Positions 43,910 to 51,856 of a stretch of DNA of 64,000 nt are shown here, piece by piece. The DNA lies in the NCBI RefSeq assembly GCF_023806485.1, contig NZ_JAMSLR010000001.1, positions 650,301 to 714,300 of the forward strand. Reading direction: 5' to 3'. Source of the stretch: Thermalbibacter longus (GTDB taxonomy: Bacteria; Chloroflexota; Chloroflexia; Thermomicrobiales; Thermomicrobiaceae). The notes below the pieces were generated by a model, which was not told the origin of the DNA, ran no database searches, and saw only the letters and a list, made by a program, of their open reading frames with translations. The stretch's first letter is position 1. Every line of letters begins with the position of its first letter. A program made the position numbers and the translations under genes.

Positions 43910-45052
43910 ATGAACTCCTTACTGACGCTTCAGGTGCGGCTCGGGTGGATCCGCCTCCGGATTCCACTGTTGCACTTGGTTGTCAGCGCCGCTGTGGCGG
44001 TTCTGATTTCCGCGCTCGGTCAGGAATTCCAGGGACAACCCCTGGTGTCGCCGTGGTGGCTTGGTGCTTGCTGGCTGGCTGCTTCCTGGGCAGTCGCGCT
44101 GGCTGTCCATGTGACCGGTCACGTCGCGGCCGCGCGCCTGGCCGGTGACGGTGCGTTCCGCAGCGCTCTCTGGATCTTCGGGGATATTCCAGACGGATAT
44201 CGCTTGCCAGTCTCGCCGGTCCGGGAGGCAACACTCGCGCTCGGTGGGCCGGCGGCGAGCATCCTGTTCGGTGGGCTGGCGGCGATCCTCTGGTCGTGGG
44301 CCAGAGCTGGCTCGTTCTTGCCTGGCTTTGCTTTGCTCGGCCTGGCCGCTGCGTCGCTCATCCTCGGCCTCGTCAATCTACTGCCAGGGCACCCGCTGGA
44401 CGGCGGGCGAATCCTCACTTCGCTCCTGTTCTACCTGCACGGTAGCTCCTCGGCAGCCTGGAAAGTGGCCCTGGCATTCGGGCGGCTCATGGCGCTCTTT
44501 CTGCTCGGTCTGGCCCTGATGCTGCTGCAGGCGCATCCGGCCACGGCAGTGGCCGGCCTCTGGCTGGGCTGGCTCGGCTGGTCGCTCGGCAGATCGCTCC
44601 GCTGGGAGCATCTTCGGCTGACGGCGGCCACGGTAGGCAGGACGAGGCCGGCGGCATCACTGATCGGCGTCCAAGCACGAGTACAGGCGGATCAATCGAT
44701 CGGTGAGATCGCTGACACGCTGCTGGCGGCAGATCGGGCACCGCTGGCACTCGTGCTCGACGGCGACGCCGTGATCGGGGTCCTTGCGGCTGACCAGCTC
44801 GCGCCTGCACTCCGCCGCCGGGTCGATGAACCCGCGCGTCGCGCCATGGTTCCTATCGAGCGACTGCCACAGGTTGGCGGGCAGGAGCCGGCCGTCTGCG
44901 CTTTCGAGGCGCTTTTGGACTCCGGTGCCCCAGCCATCGTCGTGACCGAGGGGCAGAGGGTGATCGGTGCGCTCGCTCTGGGCTCGCTGAGTAGATTACT
45001 GAGGCTCCAGCAGAGCGCGCACTCGACGGCAGTGGCAGACAAGTCAGGCTAG
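43910..45052 (+). CDS. M50-like (site-2 protease fold) membrane protein, probably inactive, with CBS domains
   Basis: 380 residues. About six membrane helices to residue 225 resemble the site-2 protease family. The metal motif HExxH is replaced by HVTGH (VHVTGHVAAARLAGDG, about residue 67), losing the catalytic glutamate but keeping both histidines; the second motif LLPGHPLDGGRIL keeps its aspartate. Residues from about 255 form a CBS pair (VQADQSIGEIADTLLAADRA; APAIVVTEGQRVIGALALGS) that may bind an adenine nucleotide. The gene follows darA by 61 bases. The codon at the glutamate position is ACC, so several changes separate it from GAA/GAG. It may be a regulatory pseudoprotease. Confidence 0.85.
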   Translation: MNSLLTLQVRLGWIRLRIPLLHLVVSAAVAVLISALGQEFQGQPLVSPWWLGACWLAASWAVALAVHVTGHVAAARLAGDGAFRSALWIFGDIPDGYRLPVSPVREATLALGGPAASILFGGLAAILWSWARAGSFLPGFALLGLAAASLILGLVNLLPGHPLDGGRILTSLLFYLHGSSSAAWKVALAFGRLMALFLLGLALMLLQAHPATAVAGLWLGWLGWSLGRSLRWEHLRLTAATVGRTRPAASLIGVQARVQADQSIGEIADTLLAADRAPLALVLDGDAVIGVLAADQLAPALRRRVDEPARRAMVPIERLPQVGGQEPAVCAFEALLDSGAPAIVVTEGQRVIGALALGSLSRLLRLQQSAHSTAVADKSG

Positions 45053-45479
45053 CCCAGTTGTGGTGTTGAACCGCAATGCGACCCGACACGCCGGCTGTCC
45101 GTCCCGGCATCCGGCTGGCAGGGTGCCGATGGTGCGCCTTGCCTCGGGGTCGGGCAGAAGGCAGTTTGTGGTGCAAAATCGCCGGACCACGTCATGCCGT
45201 CCTGTTCGGTCTGAAGGGCCGGATCTCGTTCGGCAGCCCTCGTTGGGGGGGCTGTGCGCGTTACGGGACGGTCGGACAGCAACCCGTTCCCTGGCCATGT
45301 CAAGCAGGTGGCGTACCTGGATAGCAGCGTAGTCACGCTAGCCGGTTCGCCAGCAGGGGGTGCCCGCGCTCGGGTGGGGTCTGTGTCGGCCCAGCGTGAT
45401 ACCAGGCCGGGCTGATGTTCCCTAACTCCTGGCGCGGGGTGGCGAATCGGCGGTTCCCATCGTGGCGAGACCAGGGGCG
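45053..45479. other. Intergenic region between convergent genes, no recognised gene
   Basis: About 430 bases between the M50-like gene and the small membrane-protein gene on the opposite strand. Frames are short, overlapping, arginine- and proline-rich and lack ribosome-binding sites. No hairpin with a T run was found. Confidence 0.5.
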
Positions 45480-45773
45480 CTAGGAGTAACGACCACGCTG
45501 GAGCTGGCGCATCCGCCGGCGAAAGCCGAGGAGCGTCAGAGTAGCCAGCAGGAAGCCGAAGACGAAGAGCACCTCGGGGTTGGGGCGATCGAAGAAGCGA
45601 GCGCTGATCAGGCCGAGCAGAGTCGGGTAGATGAGCAGTCCACCCAGCGCGAAGATGGTTGCCTCGATCACGGCCAGGCGCGCTGAAGATCCGGTGCGCC
45701 AGCAGAGCAGAAATGGGACGAGCGTGCCGGCCGGTAGCCAGAGGAGGAATGCGCGCAGCACTTCGTCCGACAT
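45480..45773 (-). CDS. Small membrane protein of unknown function
   Basis: 97 residues with three hydrophobic segments: AFLLWLPAGTLVPFLLCW, TIFALGGLLIYPTLLGLI and VLFVFGFLLATLTLLGF, followed by a basic tail (RRRMRQLQRGR). The ATG at 45773 follows GGGGAGCCCCTGG; an ATG at 45791 is possible. I do not recognise the family. It lies after folD on the same strand, 159 bases away. Confidence 0.65.
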   Translation of the reverse strand: MSDEVLRAFLLWLPAGTLVPFLLCWRTGSSARLAVIEATIFALGGLLIYPTLLGLISARFFDRPNPEVLFVFGFLLATLTLLGFRRRMRQLQRGRYS

Positions 45774-45932
45774 CCAGGGGCTCCCCTGCATCCTGCCATC
45801 CTGAGGCAACCGCGATCGAGTCGCCCTGTCGAGTATGCCTCGCCGCGGGATCGCAGCGACGGGCCTGGCGAGGGGCGGCCAGCGGTTACCTGTTCGGGCC
45901 TAGCCTGCACGAAATCAGCGGGGCCGCGAGGC

Positions 45933-46772
45933 TCAGGACCGTTGCAGCTTCGCGAGAGTGAGCAAGTTGCGAGCGAGGATGGCATTCGTTACCGGGCCGG
46001 TGCCACCCGGCACCGGTGTGATCGCGCTCGCGACTTCCGCCACGGCTGGATCGACGTCACCGACGAGGTGTTCTCCGACGGCATTCACCCCGAAGTCGAT
46101 GACCACCGTCCCGGGTCGAACCATGTCCGGCTTGATCAGTGCCGGTGAGCCCGCGGCCACGAAGAGCAGCTCAGCCGTCCGGGTGACATCCGCGAGGTCA
46201 CTGGTCTTGCGGTGGCAGACCGTGACGGTGGCGTCCGCGGCGAGCAGGAGCGACACGAGTGGGCGTCCGACGACCGGGCTCCGGCCGACGATGACGGCGC
46301 GCCGGCCGCTTACGGGAATCCCGTAGTAGCGCAGTAGCTCCATGGCGCCGGCCGGGGTGCTCGGTGCGATGGCCGGGAGTCCGAGAAGGAGGCGCCCCGC
46401 ATTGACAGGGGTAATCCCGTCGACATCCTTCTCTGGAGCGATTGACAGCGCCGGGAGCGAGCGGGGGAGGCCGGGCGGGAGCGGCTGCAGGGCTAGGATA
46501 CCAGTGATGTCTGCTTGCCGGTTCAATTGCGTGACGATTTCTCTGAATCGCTCCTCGTGCATGGAATCATCAAGCGGAACGGTGCGAACCTCGATGCCCA
46601 GCGGCGCCATTGTCTTTCGTATCGCCCGGGCATAGGAGCGCGCCGCCGCGTCGTCTCCCAGTAACACGGCCACGGTCAACGGGGTTTGCGTGGCGCTTGT
46701 ACGGATTTGTTCACGTACATCACGCAATATCTCCTCTGCGACCGGGTGACCTTCAAGCAGGCGGGCGGGCAT
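45933..46772 (-). CDS. folD: FolD-type methylenetetrahydrofolate dehydrogenase with altered cyclohydrolase site
   Basis: 279 residues, full FolD length. The fold is clear: PEKDVDGITPVNAGRLLLG, the Rossmann motif VIVGRSPVVGRPLVSLLL, DFGVNAVGEHLVGDVDP and ITPVPGGTGPVTNAILARN. In bifunctional FolD the cyclohydrolase step uses Lys in YxxxK, Gln in VQLPLP and Asp in KDVDG. Here YxxxK reads YARAI (isoleucine for lysine, codon ATA) and VQLPLP reads ALQPLP (leucine for glutamine, with Gln shifted one place). The Asp remains. It therefore may keep NADP-dependent dehydrogenase activity but have weak cyclohydrolase activity. It overlaps the upstream fchA gene, which could supply that step. ATG 46772 follows GGGAGAGAG. 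Confidence 0.92.
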   Translation of the reverse strand: MPARLLEGHPVAEEILRDVREQIRTSATQTPLTVAVLLGDDAAARSYARAIRKTMAPLGIEVRTVPLDDSMHEERFREIVTQLNRQADITGILALQPLPPGLPRSLPALSIAPEKDVDGITPVNAGRLLLGLPAIAPSTPAGAMELLRYYGIPVSGRRAVIVGRSPVVGRPLVSLLLAADATVTVCHRKTSDLADVTRTAELLFVAAGSPALIKPDMVRPGTVVIDFGVNAVGEHLVGDVDPAVAEVASAITPVPGGTGPVTNAILARNLLTLAKLQRS

Positions 46773-47412
46773 CGCTCTCTCCCTGTTGCGCGTGGGCGAA
46801 CGGCAGCGCGCGGGACAGCTCATCGGCCAGGACGACGGCTTCCTCTCGGGTCGACTGGATCTGCGCGGCGATGCGGTCGCGGGATTTTGGATCCAGCAGC
46901 GGCAAGTTGGCCTCGGCCATGAACAGAGCGGCGGCGATGGCGGCATGAGCAAGCTGACCGGAGGCGGCGAGATCGCTGGCGACGAAGGGGGAGCACAGCG
47001 GCGCGATGGACGCGAGCTGGCGGAGGAGATCGAGGCCCAGCCTGGCCGTGGTCAGCGGGCACTCGGCGGCAGCCAGAGCGGCCAGGCTCACCTCCTCCTC
47101 ACTCGCACGGGACGTTTTCTTCCGCGCGGCGCGCATCGCCGCTAGGAGCCGGGCGAGGACGGCGCGGTCGTCCTCGGACTGCTGCAGGAACCGGGTGGAA
47201 AGCTGCGCGAGCGCGGTCTCCGCCGCAGCGAAGGTATGGGTACGGACGGAGTCTCTCGCGCTCCGCTTCTTCTCCACCGCGGCAACCATGCGCGCAGTCG
47301 AGCTGGCGCCGGCCAGCGTCACCGCGGCGAGCACGCCGCCGCCCGAGGGATCGCGCGGATCGGCGAGCCGCTCGATGAACGTCGTGAGCGTCCACTGCGA
47401 GGCCGTCTCCAT
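46753..47412 (-). CDS. fchA: FchA-type methenyltetrahydrofolate cyclohydrolase / cyclodeaminase family
   Basis: 219 residues of the formiminotransferase-cyclodeaminase C-domain family. FIERLADPRDPSGGGVLAAV and TLAGASSTARMVAAVEKKRS match the APGGGS-type N-terminus; the long helices then lead to SPFVASDLAASGQLAHAAIA with the conserved SD. Stand-alone members (FchA) hydrolyse 5,10-methenyl-THF to 10-formyl-THF. Cyclodeaminase activity on formimino-THF is the alternative, but no formiminotransferase or histidine-degradation gene is near. The last 20 bases overlap folD, which makes one-carbon cyclohydrolase the better inference. The start ATG at 47412 is preceded by GTAGGCTGGACG, a moderate ribosome-binding site. 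Confidence 0.85.
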   Translation of the reverse strand: METASQWTLTTFIERLADPRDPSGGGVLAAVTLAGASSTARMVAAVEKKRSARDSVRTHTFAAAETALAQLSTRFLQQSEDDRAVLARLLAAMRAARKKTSRASEEEVSLAALAAAECPLTTARLGLDLLRQLASIAPLCSPFVASDLAASGQLAHAAIAAALFMAEANLPLLDPKSRDRIAAQIQSTREEAVVLADELSRALPFAHAQQGESDARPPA

Positions 47413-47484
47413 CGTCCAGCCTACCGTTCACGATCCGGCTCGACGTCACGGCGGCCCTTGCGTACTGGGCCGCGCCACCGCGGG

Positions 47485-47493
47485 AGTATAGCA
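47485..47493 (-). promoter_or_regulatory. Possible promoter of fchA-folD
   Basis: The minus strand has TGCTATACT (plus 47485-47493), an extended -10 element with hexamer TATACT (plus 47485-47490). The -35 box is poor. The start would give a leader of about 65 bases. Confidence 0.5.
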
Positions 47494-47620
47494 CCGCACT
47501 GGTCCGCGGTGCGCTTCGCGCGATGTGCTGTCCTATTACTGGCATATTCTTGTCGCAGCCAGTAATTCGATTCCCTCTCGTGCCTGCTAGGCAATACTCT
47601 GTGGACAACTGGGAAAGGTA

Positions 47621-47649
47621 TTGACACGGGGGCACGGGCTTGCTAGTAT
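47621..47649 (+). promoter_or_regulatory. Promoter of the XRE regulator gene
   Basis: Consensus TTGACA (47621-47626), 17-base spacer, TAGTAT (47644-47649). The start near 47656 gives a leader of about 45 bases to the ATG at 47702, which has AAAGGAGGG about 9 bases before it. Confidence 0.85.
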
Positions 47650-47701
47650 GGAGGTGACAGCGAGGCAGGGTATTCGCTGATAGCAAAGGAGGGTCCAGGA
47701 G

Positions 47702-48145
47702 ATGGACGAGCGAGGCCTCGACGGGCAGCCGCGCGTGACTGCTTTCGCCGAGCTGCTGCGACGCTACCGGGAGTCGGCGCGGGTATCGCAGAGCCGGCTC
47801 GCGCAGCTCTCCGGCTTCGATCACAGCTACGTCAGCCGGCTGGAGAGCGGACGCCGGGCGCCGACCCGGGAGGCAGTGCTCCGCCTGGCTTCGGCCCTAG
47901 GGCTCGGCCCGGCCGAACGCGACAACCTTCTGGCTGCAGCCGGCTTTCTGCCGCAGCGAGCAGAGCACCTGTTCGGCGATGTGCCGGTGCTCACCGATGT
48001 GGTGCAGCTTCTTCAGAGCGAAGACGTGCCAGAAGCGGTCCGCCAGGATTTCCAGCAGATGCTCGAACTGCTCGTGCGCCAGGTCCGTCGATCCGCCTGG
48101 ACTGGTCGGCGGACGCTCACGAGCGAGTTCGCGGGGGCAGATTGA
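47702..48145 (+). CDS. XRE-family helix-turn-helix regulator
   Basis: 147 residues. The N-terminal Cro/C1-type domain (about 15-70) is FAELLRRYRESARVSQSRLA, QLSGFDHSYVSRLESGRRAP and TREAVLRLASALGLGPAERD. This is followed by an aromatic-poor helical tail of 70 residues, without an obvious ligand domain. In such proteins the tail usually mediates dimerisation. It lies 107 bases upstream of dnaE on the same strand and may control itself or neighbours. No operator is recognised. Confidence 0.9.
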   Translation: MDERGLDGQPRVTAFAELLRRYRESARVSQSRLAQLSGFDHSYVSRLESGRRAPTREAVLRLASALGLGPAERDNLLAAAGFLPQRAEHLFGDVPVLTDVVQLLQSEDVPEAVRQDFQQMLELLVRQVRRSAWTGRRTLTSEFAGAD

Positions 48146-48251
48146 CTGGTACCATTAGAGTTGCGAGGCTCGGAGAGCGCTTCGGGTCAAGAGAACGCGG
48201 CGTCCGACCAACCACCGGACGCTGAGGAATAGGGTAAAGGCTGGGGTTGAC

Positions 48252-51200
48252 ATGGGTCGATCTCGCCCGTTTGCGCACCTCCACCTGCATACCGAGTTCT
48301 CCTTGCTCGATGGTCTGGGTAGGGTGCCCGAGTATATCGCGCGGGCAAAGCAGCTCGGCATGGAGCACGTCGCCATCACCGATCATGGGGTGATGTACGG
48401 CGTCATCGATTGGTATAAGGCGGCCAAGGCCGCCGAACTCCACCCGATCCTGGGCGTGGAGGCGTATCTCGCTCCGCGGACGATCGAAGATCGCGACAAG
48501 TCTTCGTACCATCTGCTGCTCCTGGCCGAGAACGAGCGCGGCTACCGCAACCTGCTCAAGCTCTCGAGCAAGGCGAGCCTGGACGGCTTCTATTACAAAC
48601 CTCGCATCGATCTCGACCTCCTGGCCGAGCACGCAGAAGGGATTATCGCCACCTCGGCCTGTCTCAAGGGACCGGTCGCGGCCAATCTCCTGAACGGCAG
48701 CGAGGAGGAGGCGCGGCGCTTTGCATTGAAGCTGCGAGAGATCTTCGGTCCTGATCGCTTCTTTATCGAGCTACAGGACCACGGTCTGCCCGAGCAGCAG
48801 CAAGTCAACCGGAAGCTGATCCGTCTGGCACGGGAGCTGGGTCTGCCACTCGTCGCGACCAACGATGTCCACTACCTCGACCAGGCCGACGCGGCCGTGC
48901 AGGATCTCTTGGTCTGTATCCAGACGAACACCACGATCCACGATCCGAAGCGCATGCGGATGCAGTCGGATCAGCTCTACTTCAAGAGCGCCGAGGAGAT
49001 GTGGCGCGTCTTCGAGGGCGTGCCGGAGGCGCTGGAGAATACCGTGCGCCTGGCCGAGCGCTGCCAGGTCGAGCTGGAGTTCGGCCGGCTGCACCTGCCG
49101 GATCCAGGCGTGCCGGAAGGGATGACCGCGGACGAGTATCTGGCTCAACTCTGCTGGGAGGGCATTCACCAGCGGTATCCCGAGATCACCGAGGAGGTCC
49201 GGCAGCGGCTGGAGTACGAACTGGATGTTATCAAGCAGACCGGTTTCTCTAGCTACATGTTGATCGTGCGGGACTTCGCCGACTTTGCCCGCCGAGAACG
49301 GATTCCATTCGGCGTGCGTGGTAGCGCGGCTGCCAGTATTGTCCTCTACGCGCTGGGCATCACCGATATCGATCCGCTCGCTAACCGGCTGGTCTTCGAG
49401 CGATTCCTCAACCTCGAGCGACGAGAGATGCCGGATATCGACATGGACTTCGCGGATAACCGGCGTGCCGAGGTCATCGACTATGTGGCGCGGAAATACG
49501 GGACGGAACGCGTAGCGCAGATCATCACCTTCGGGACGATGGGCGCCAAGGCGGCCATCCGGGATGTGGGTCGAGCGATGGGCTGGGCCTACTCGGATGT
49601 GGATCGCATCGCCCGGTTGATCCCGTCGACGCTGAATATGACGCTGGACCGCGCGCTGGCGGAGAGTCCGGAGTTGCGCCAGCTCTACGAGACCGATCCG
49701 CGATCGCGCGAGCTGATCGACAACGCGCGGAGGCTGGAGGGCATTGCCCGCCATGCCGGTACCCACGCGGCTGGCGTGGTCATCGCCGCCACGCCGCTGG
49801 TCGAGCACTTGCCGCTGCAGCGCCCGGCGCGAGCCGAGGAGGGCGCCCTGCCGACGACCCAGTTTCCGATGGAGACGGTCGCCGAGATCGGGCTGCTCAA
49901 GATGGACTTCCTCGGCCTGGCGAACCTGACGATCCTCGGTGAGGCGGTCGAAATCATCAAGAAACTTCACGGCGTCGAGCTGGATCCCAAGCAGTTCCCC
50001 GACGGCGACGAGAAGACCTATCGGATGCTGGGTCAGGGGGAGACCTTCGGGGTGTTCCAGCTCGAGAGCGCCGGCATGCGGCGCTACATCCGCGAGCTGC
50101 AACCGACGTCGATCGCGGAGCTCGCCGCGATGGTAGCGCTCTACCGCCCGGGCCCGATGCAGCACATCCCGACGTACTGCCGTGCGAAGCACGGGCTGGA
50201 GCCGATAAGCTATCCGCATCCCGACCTGGCCGAGATCCTGGACGAGACCTACGGTGTTATCGTGTACCAGGATCAAGTGTTGCTCATCGCCCGCAAGTTC
50301 GCCGGTTACACGCTGGGCGAAGCCGATATCATGCGCAAGGCGATGGGCAAGAAGATTCCCGAGAAGATGAAGGCGGAGCGCGAGCGCTTTATCGCGGGCG
50401 CGGTCGCCAAGGGATACAACGCCGAGGACGCCGAGCGGATCTTCAACCTGATCGAACCGTTCGCCGGCTACGCGTTCAACAAGGCCCACGCAGTCTGCTA
50501 CGCAACGATCTCGTACCAGACAGCCTATCTCAAAGCGAACTACCCGGCAGAGTACATGACCGCCGTGCTCCGACTTGCGCCGAGCCATCCGGCGGGCACG
50601 GCTAAGCGGGTGGCTGCTGCACTGGCCGAGTGCCAGAAGCTCGGCATTCCGGTACTCCCGCCCGACATCAACCGCAGCGGCAAGACGTTCGAGGTTGAAC
50701 CACAACCCGACGGTACGCTGGCCATTCGCTTCGGCCTGGCAATGGTGAAGAACGTGGGGGAGGGAGCGGTCGAGGCGATCTTGAGGGCGCGCGATGAGCG
50801 TCCGGAGCAGCGCTTCAACAGCTTCGAGGACTTCTGCGAAGCTATCGACTGGTCACAGGTGAACCGGCGAGTCGCCGAGAGCCTGATCAAGTGCGGAGCG
50901 CTCGATTGCCTCGGTGACCGCAAGATGCTGCTCGCGGTGCTGGACCAGGCGATCAGCGCGGCGCAAGCACGGCAGCGGGCCATCCGAAAGGGCCAGATCG
51001 ACCTGTTCTCGGTTGCTGGGCAATCACCGGCGCTGGCGATCGTGCGGCCTGAGAAGGAGCCGCCCGATATCCCGCACGCCACCTTGCTGGCATGGGAGAA
51101 AGAACTGCTCGGCGTGTATCTCAGCTCGCACCCGCTGGATGACTATGTTGGGGTTATCCGCCGTGACGGTCTCGTGCAAATTGCTGAGATCGACGAAGAG

Positions 51201-51770
51201 TCGGCCGGCGAGACGGTCGAGGTGATTGCGATCGTCGCGCACCTGCGCAAACTGACGACTCGCTCGAACCGTGTGATGGCTGTGTGCCAGCTCGAGGATC
51301 GCTCCGGCAGCATCGAGCTTGTGATCTTCCCGGATCTGTACGAGGAGAGCCGGGAACTGCTCGCGGAGGACATGGTGCTGCGGGTGAACGCGCGAGTCGA
51401 CGTGCGCAACGAGGATGTCCAGCTCATCGCGCAGCAGATTCGGCTGGCTCAGGTGGCCCCGCCCGCCGACGAGCCGGAGCCCGCAATCATTCACCTCCGG
51501 CTACCGGTGACGGGCGATCCCAACGACGATATTGCCGCCATGCACCGCTTGCGAGATCTGCTCGCGGAATTTCCGGGGGAGGACAGACTGATCCTGCACC
51601 TGCCTACCGGTGCGGGAGAGGTGTTGCTGCGCACCTCGCTGCGTGTCGACTGGTGTCCGGATCTTGCGCGCGTTCTCGAGGAGGCCGTGGGCTCGGGTCA
51701 GTTCTGGTGCGAGATTCCGGCTGGACGGCAAAATGCCGATCAGCGCCCGGAACTTGCGCTGTCGGCGTAG
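48252..51770 (+). CDS. dnaE: DNA polymerase III alpha subunit
   Basis: 1172 residues, complete. The PHP domain starts AHLHLHTEFSLLDGLGRVPE and contains VAITDHGVMYGVIDWY, with His/Asp residues of a metal site retained. The polymerase core has GVRGSAAASIVLYALGITDI, the catalytic MPDIDMDFADNRRAEVIDYV aspartates, ARHAGTHAAGVVIAATPLVE and GFAGYAFNKAHAVCYATISY-like finger residues. The C-terminus has an OB domain, VIAIVAHLRKLTTRSNRVMA. It is the replicative polymerase. The ATG at 48252 has only weak ribosome-binding similarity (AGGCTGGGG). A convergent hairpin follows at 51809-51837. Confidence 0.96.
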   Translation: MGRSRPFAHLHLHTEFSLLDGLGRVPEYIARAKQLGMEHVAITDHGVMYGVIDWYKAAKAAELHPILGVEAYLAPRTIEDRDKSSYHLLLLAENERGYRNLLKLSSKASLDGFYYKPRIDLDLLAEHAEGIIATSACLKGPVAANLLNGSEEEARRFALKLREIFGPDRFFIELQDHGLPEQQQVNRKLIRLARELGLPLVATNDVHYLDQADAAVQDLLVCIQTNTTIHDPKRMRMQSDQLYFKSAEEMWRVFEGVPEALENTVRLAERCQVELEFGRLHLPDPGVPEGMTADEYLAQLCWEGIHQRYPEITEEVRQRLEYELDVIKQTGFSSYMLIVRDFADFARRERIPFGVRGSAAASIVLYALGITDIDPLANRLVFERFLNLERREMPDIDMDFADNRRAEVIDYVARKYGTERVAQIITFGTMGAKAAIRDVGRAMGWAYSDVDRIARLIPSTLNMTLDRALAESPELRQLYETDPRSRELIDNARRLEGIARHAGTHAAGVVIAATPLVEHLPLQRPARAEEGALPTTQFPMETVAEIGLLKMDFLGLANLTILGEAVEIIKKLHGVELDPKQFPDGDEKTYRMLGQGETFGVFQLESAGMRRYIRELQPTSIAELAAMVALYRPGPMQHIPTYCRAKHGLEPISYPHPDLAEILDETYGVIVYQDQVLLIARKFAGYTLGEADIMRKAMGKKIPEKMKAERERFIAGAVAKGYNAEDAERIFNLIEPFAGYAFNKAHAVCYATISYQTAYLKANYPAEYMTAVLRLAPSHPAGTAKRVAAALAECQKLGIPVLPPDINRSGKTFEVEPQPDGTLAIRFGLAMVKNVGEGAVEAILRARDERPEQRFNSFEDFCEAIDWSQVNRRVAESLIKCGALDCLGDRKMLLAVLDQAISAAQARQRAIRKGQIDLFSVAGQSPALAIVRPEKEPPDIPHATLLAWEKELLGVYLSSHPLDDYVGVIRRDGLVQIAEIDEESAGETVEVIAIVAHLRKLTTRSNRVMAVCQLEDRSGSIELVIFPDLYEESRELLAEDMVLRVNARVDVRNEDVQLIAQQIRLAQVAPPADEPEPAIIHLRLPVTGDPNDDIAAMHRLRDLLAEFPGEDRLILHLPTGAGEVLLRTSLRVDWCPDLARVLEEAVGSGQFWCEIPAGRQNADQRPELALSA

Positions 51771-51808
51771 CGCTTCCCAGTAACGGGCTGTTGACGTAAC
51801 AGGGTTGG

Positions 51809-51837
51809 CCTCCAGCACGATGTCCACGTGCTGGGGG
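51809..51837. terminator. Hairpin between convergent dnaE and ACD genes
   Basis: CCAGCACG (51812-51819) and CGTGCTGG (51827-51834) pair around a 7-base loop; three further pairs with one G-T extend the stem to 51809-51837. It lies between two convergent stops and may serve both, without a T run. Confidence 0.55.
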
Positions 51838-51856
51838 CACCGTCTCTCTGGCTCTC

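Noticed and set aside
48771..50705. A 644-residue open frame on the minus strand inside dnaE
   Set aside because: Antisense shadow of dnaE, which has all its motifs in the plus frame. The minus frame resembles no family.
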